Source of the DNA: an uncultured Collinsella sp.
GTDB lineage: Bacteria; Actinomycetota; Coriobacteriia; Coriobacteriales; Coriobacteriaceae
Direction: 5' to 3'
DNA: 7,666 bases
NCBI GenBank assembly: GCA_900545905.1
Contig: URBA01000063.1
Coordinates: 1-7,666, forward strand
Shown here: positions 6,276-7,666 of the stretch, one piece after another
Layout: each line of letters begins with the position of its first letter
Position numbering within the stretch: the first letter of the stretch is position 1
The notes under the pieces: generated by a model
The model's input: the letters and a program-made list of their open reading frames with translations, nothing else
Told to the model about the DNA's origin: nothing
Database searches by the model: none
Translations under genes and position numbers: made by a program

Positions 6276-6298
6276 TGCTGAATACTCCGTTTTTTGCA
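6276..6298 (-). repeat. Second, inverted copy of the TGCA-N6-GGAGTATTCA-N-CA motif
   Basis: On the minus strand this reads TGCA, AAAAAC, GGAGTATTCA, G, CA. The + strand at 6067-6089 reads TGCA, TTTTTG, GGAGTATTCA, A, CA. Length and spacing are identical, and 16 of 23 positions match. The six-base spacer differs at every position, as an A-tract in one copy and a T-tract in the other. It may be a protein binding site or part of a dispersed repeat; the role is unknown. Confidence 0.45.
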
Positions 6299-6392
6299 CG
6301 GTCCAAGGTGGGGCACCCTGAGACGAAGCAAAAAGATGCCTCATTTCTATGCAAATACCAATAGGATTTATGCAAGATTGAGATTGTAAACC

Positions 6393-6404
6393 GTGCACGT
6401 GCAC
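6393..6404. promoter_or_regulatory. Distal palindrome GTGCACGTGCAC, candidate operator
   Basis: This is a 12-bp perfect palindrome whose core TGCACGTGCA recurs exactly at 6451-6460. The centres are 57 bp apart. It lies about 105 bp upstream of the M42 peptidase start. Paired identical palindromes upstream of one gene suggest a dimeric regulator binding at two sites. Confidence 0.45.
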
Positions 6405-6450
6405 AAAACCGGTGCGGGGACGTCTGGAGGCGGCTCGGCTCCTGGGGCAT

Positions 6451-6473
6451 TGCACGTGCAGAACGGTTAAAAT
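6451..6473 (+). promoter_or_regulatory. Proximal palindrome TGCACGTGCA with a -10-like box before the M42 gene
   Basis: TGCACGTGCA (6451-6460) is a perfect palindrome. It is followed 7 bp later by TAAAAT (6468-6473), one mismatch from the -10 consensus. A start near 6480 would leave a leader of about 30 nt before ATG 6510. TTGCAC (6450-6455) looks like a -35 but is only 12 bp from TAAAAT, too close for a standard pair. The palindrome would lie between the -35 and -10 positions, where a bound repressor would block transcription. The palindrome is certain; the promoter is inferred. Confidence 0.45.
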
Positions 6474-6509
6474 CGGGACTCGGTCTTAGTTTTACTTGGA
6501 AGGATGCAT

Positions 6510-7553
6510 ATGACTTCTAATATTGATGCTTCTCTAGAGGAGACGCTCTCCTATATCGCAGGACAGCTTAAGACGCTGACTTCTATTGCCTCCCCTACCG
6601 GCTATACCCGTGCGGCGACTGATTATCTGATGGAGACCCTGCGCGATATGGGGTTTGGGCCTGAGCGTTCTAATAAGGGTAACGTGCTCGTTGAGCTTGG
6701 CGGCGAGGGCGAGCCGCTCGTACTGGCGAGCCATGTCGATACCCTAGGCGCCATGGTGCGTTCCATTAAGGACAATGGCCGCCTGCGTCCCACGACGCTT
6801 GGTGGGCACCAGTGGTCTACGGCCGATGGCGAGAACTGCACCGTCTACACGCGTGACGGCAATGTGTACACGGGTGTGGTCCTCAATATCGAGCCTTCGG
6901 CGCACGTGGCCGACGAGCCGGTCAAGACCATCGAGAAGAACATGGAGATCTTGCTCGACGAGAACGTCGACAGCAAGGACGATGTGCTCGAGCTGGGTAT
7001 TCAGACCGGCGACATCATCGCTATGGATCCTCGCACGACGGTGACGGAGAGCGGCTACATTAAGAGCCGCTTCCTGGATGACAAGCTATCGGCCGCCATT
7101 TTGTTGGGCTTGGCGCGTGCCGTCGCCGCTGGCGAGGTGACGCTTTCGCGTAAGGTTTCGCTGCTCTTTACCGTGTACGAGGAGGTGGGCCACGGCGGCG
7201 CCTTCGTGCCGGCCGACACGCGCGAGATGATCAGCGTTGACATGGGCTGCGTGGGCGACGACCTAGGCTGCACCGAGCACATGGTGTCGATCTGCGCCAA
7301 GGATTCGGGCGGTCCGTACAACTACGACCTGGTGACGGCGCTGTCCAATATCGCGCGCGAGCTTGAGCTCGATTACGCTATCGACGTGTATCCGCATTAC
7401 GGTTCGGACGTCGAAGCCACGCTCTCTGCCGGCTACGACATTCGCCATGGTCTGATCGGCCCCGGCGTGTATGCGAGCCACAACTACGAGCGTAGCCACA
7501 TGGACGGCGTGCGCAACACCTTCGAGCTCGTCCGCGCCTACGTACAGCGCTAG
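6510..7553 (+). CDS. M42 family metallo-aminopeptidase (glutamyl aminopeptidase/deblocking type)
   Basis: This cytosolic di-metal aminopeptidase, probably a tetrahedral dodecamer like other M42 enzymes, trims N-terminal residues from peptides. The start is ATG 6510: GGAAGG (6498-6503) lies 6 nt before it, whereas the alternative ATG 6504 abuts the ribosome site. The protein has 347 residues, the usual M42 length. Expected metal and catalytic residues are all present: His75 and Asp77 in ASHVDTLG, bridging Asp190 in FLDDKLSA, catalytic Glu224 and ligand Glu225 in YEEVGHGG, Asp244 in SVDMG, and His324 in YASHNYERSH. Residues about 90-165 form the inserted dimerisation/substrate domain typical of M42. 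Relatives are annotated variously as FrvX, YsdC, PepA-like or endoglucanase M, so the exact specificity cannot be named. The gene is monocistronic, with paired palindromes upstream and a hairpin 8 bp after its stop. Confidence 0.94.
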   Translation: MTSNIDASLEETLSYIAGQLKTLTSIASPTGYTRAATDYLMETLRDMGFGPERSNKGNVLVELGGEGEPLVLASHVDTLGAMVRSIKDNGRLRPTTLGGHQWSTADGENCTVYTRDGNVYTGVVLNIEPSAHVADEPVKTIEKNMEILLDENVDSKDDVLELGIQTGDIIAMDPRTTVTESGYIKSRFLDDKLSAAILLGLARAVAAGEVTLSRKVSLLFTVYEEVGHGGAFVPADTREMISVDMGCVGDDLGCTEHMVSICAKDSGGPYNYDLVTALSNIARELELDYAIDVYPHYGSDVEATLSAGYDIRHGLIGPGVYASHNYERSHMDGVRNTFELVRAYVQR

Positions 7554-7561
7554 CGATGCAG

Positions 7562-7605
7562 CGGCCTCGGCTGATACGGCAGTACCGACCGAGGCCGTCC
7601 TCTCT
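7562..7605 (+). terminator. Probable terminator of the M42 gene
   Basis: CGGCCTCGG (7562-7570) and CCGAGGCCG (7589-7597) form a perfect 9-bp GC-rich stem across an 18-nt loop, starting 9 bp after the stop codon. TCCTCTCT follows, a pyrimidine tract but not a strong T-run. Termination is likely but weaker than at the other sites. Confidence 0.65.
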
Positions 7606-7613
7606 AAGTTGCG

Positions 7614-7666
7614 GTGAAATAGGGACTGTTTGGCGGTCTCAGAGCTTCAATCAGTCCCTATTTCAC
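7614..7666. repeat. Perfect 15-bp inverted repeat at the window edge
   Basis: GTGAAATAGGGACTG (7614-7628) and CAGTCCCTATTTCAC (7652-7666) are exact reverse complements. After a single T/T mismatch, TT/AA also pair inward, leaving a loop of about 17 nt. The right arm ends exactly at the last base, so the repeat may run on (the left arm is preceded by GCG). It follows a separate terminator-like hairpin. It could be a second terminator, a bidirectional terminator for a convergent gene, or a dispersed palindromic element. Confidence 0.7.

Larger units (their letters stand above)
5991..6509. other. Gene-free 519-bp interval rich in dyad symmetry
   Basis: I see no convincing protein gene here. Short open frames exist on both strands (for example 6176-6364 + and 6166-6450 -) but lack ribosome sites and recognisable domains. 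The interval instead holds a run of hairpins between 6067 and 6174, two opposed copies of a 23-bp motif (6067-6089 and 6276-6298), and two TGCACGTGCA palindromes (6394-6403 and 6451-6460). The 10-mer CCCTGAGACG also occurs twice in the same orientation (6005-6014 and 6316-6325). The probable M42 promoter is at the right end. The whole could be regulatory DNA plus a dispersed intergenic repeat, or an unannotated RNA; sequence alone does not decide. Confidence 0.6.

Noticed and set aside
6166..6450. 94-codon frame on the - strand (and a 62-codon + frame at 6176-6364) in the intergenic region
   Set aside because: Neither has a ribosome site or recognisable domain, and the two overlap each other on opposite strands. 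They would become interesting only if conserved at protein level with synonymous bias.
1..7666. A mobile element, CRISPR array, defence system or biosynthetic cluster
   Set aside because: No transposase, integrase, Cas, nuclease or toxin-antitoxin-like protein, no regular spaced repeats and no tRNA-like sequence was seen; all five genes belong to common families.

Overview
The window is a high-GC bacterial chromosome segment with ordinary, intact housekeeping and metabolic genes. The gene set is a PTS sugar permease, a YgiQ-type radical SAM protein, a DUF1275 membrane protein, a FucO-like iron alcohol dehydrogenase and an M42 aminopeptidase. Together with GC-ending codon preference and strong G-purine Shine-Dalgarno sites, it fits a gut anaerobe of the Coriobacteriia, most likely Collinsella. 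That placement is inference from gene content and style, not from a marker gene.

Layout. 1-1341 (+) is the 3' part of a PTS EIIBC gene whose start lies before the window; a strong hairpin terminator follows at 1371-1421. 1468-3603 (-) is ygiQ, convergent with the PTS gene. A 253-bp divergent gap holds a perfect 12-bp inverted repeat close to the ygiQ start. 3857-4573 (+) is a DUF1275 (YoaK-like) membrane protein with its own perfect terminator. 4739-5905 (+) is a fucO-like alcohol dehydrogenase, preceded by a LacI-type dyad and followed by a perfect 12-bp terminator stem. 5991-6509 has no convincing gene but is rich in dyads: three hairpins, two oppositely oriented copies of a 23-bp motif, and two copies of the palindrome TGCACGTGCA. 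6510-7553 (+) is an M42 metallopeptidase. After it come a terminator-like hairpin and, at the window edge, a perfect 15-bp inverted repeat.

Every gene appears to be its own transcription unit, since each is bounded by a terminator or a strand change. The functions share a broad theme of anaerobic heterotrophy (sugar uptake, aldehyde reduction or ethanol and propanediol formation, peptide turnover), but nothing shows that they form one system. I found no CRISPR array, insertion sequence, tRNA, rRNA or defence cassette. The less ordinary material is in the intergenic DNA, above all 5991-6509 and 7614-7666.

Four start sites were chosen by Shine-Dalgarno position and homology instead of the longest reading frame: GTG 3603 for ygiQ, ATG 3857 for DUF1275, ATG 4739 for fucO and ATG 6510 for the peptidase.
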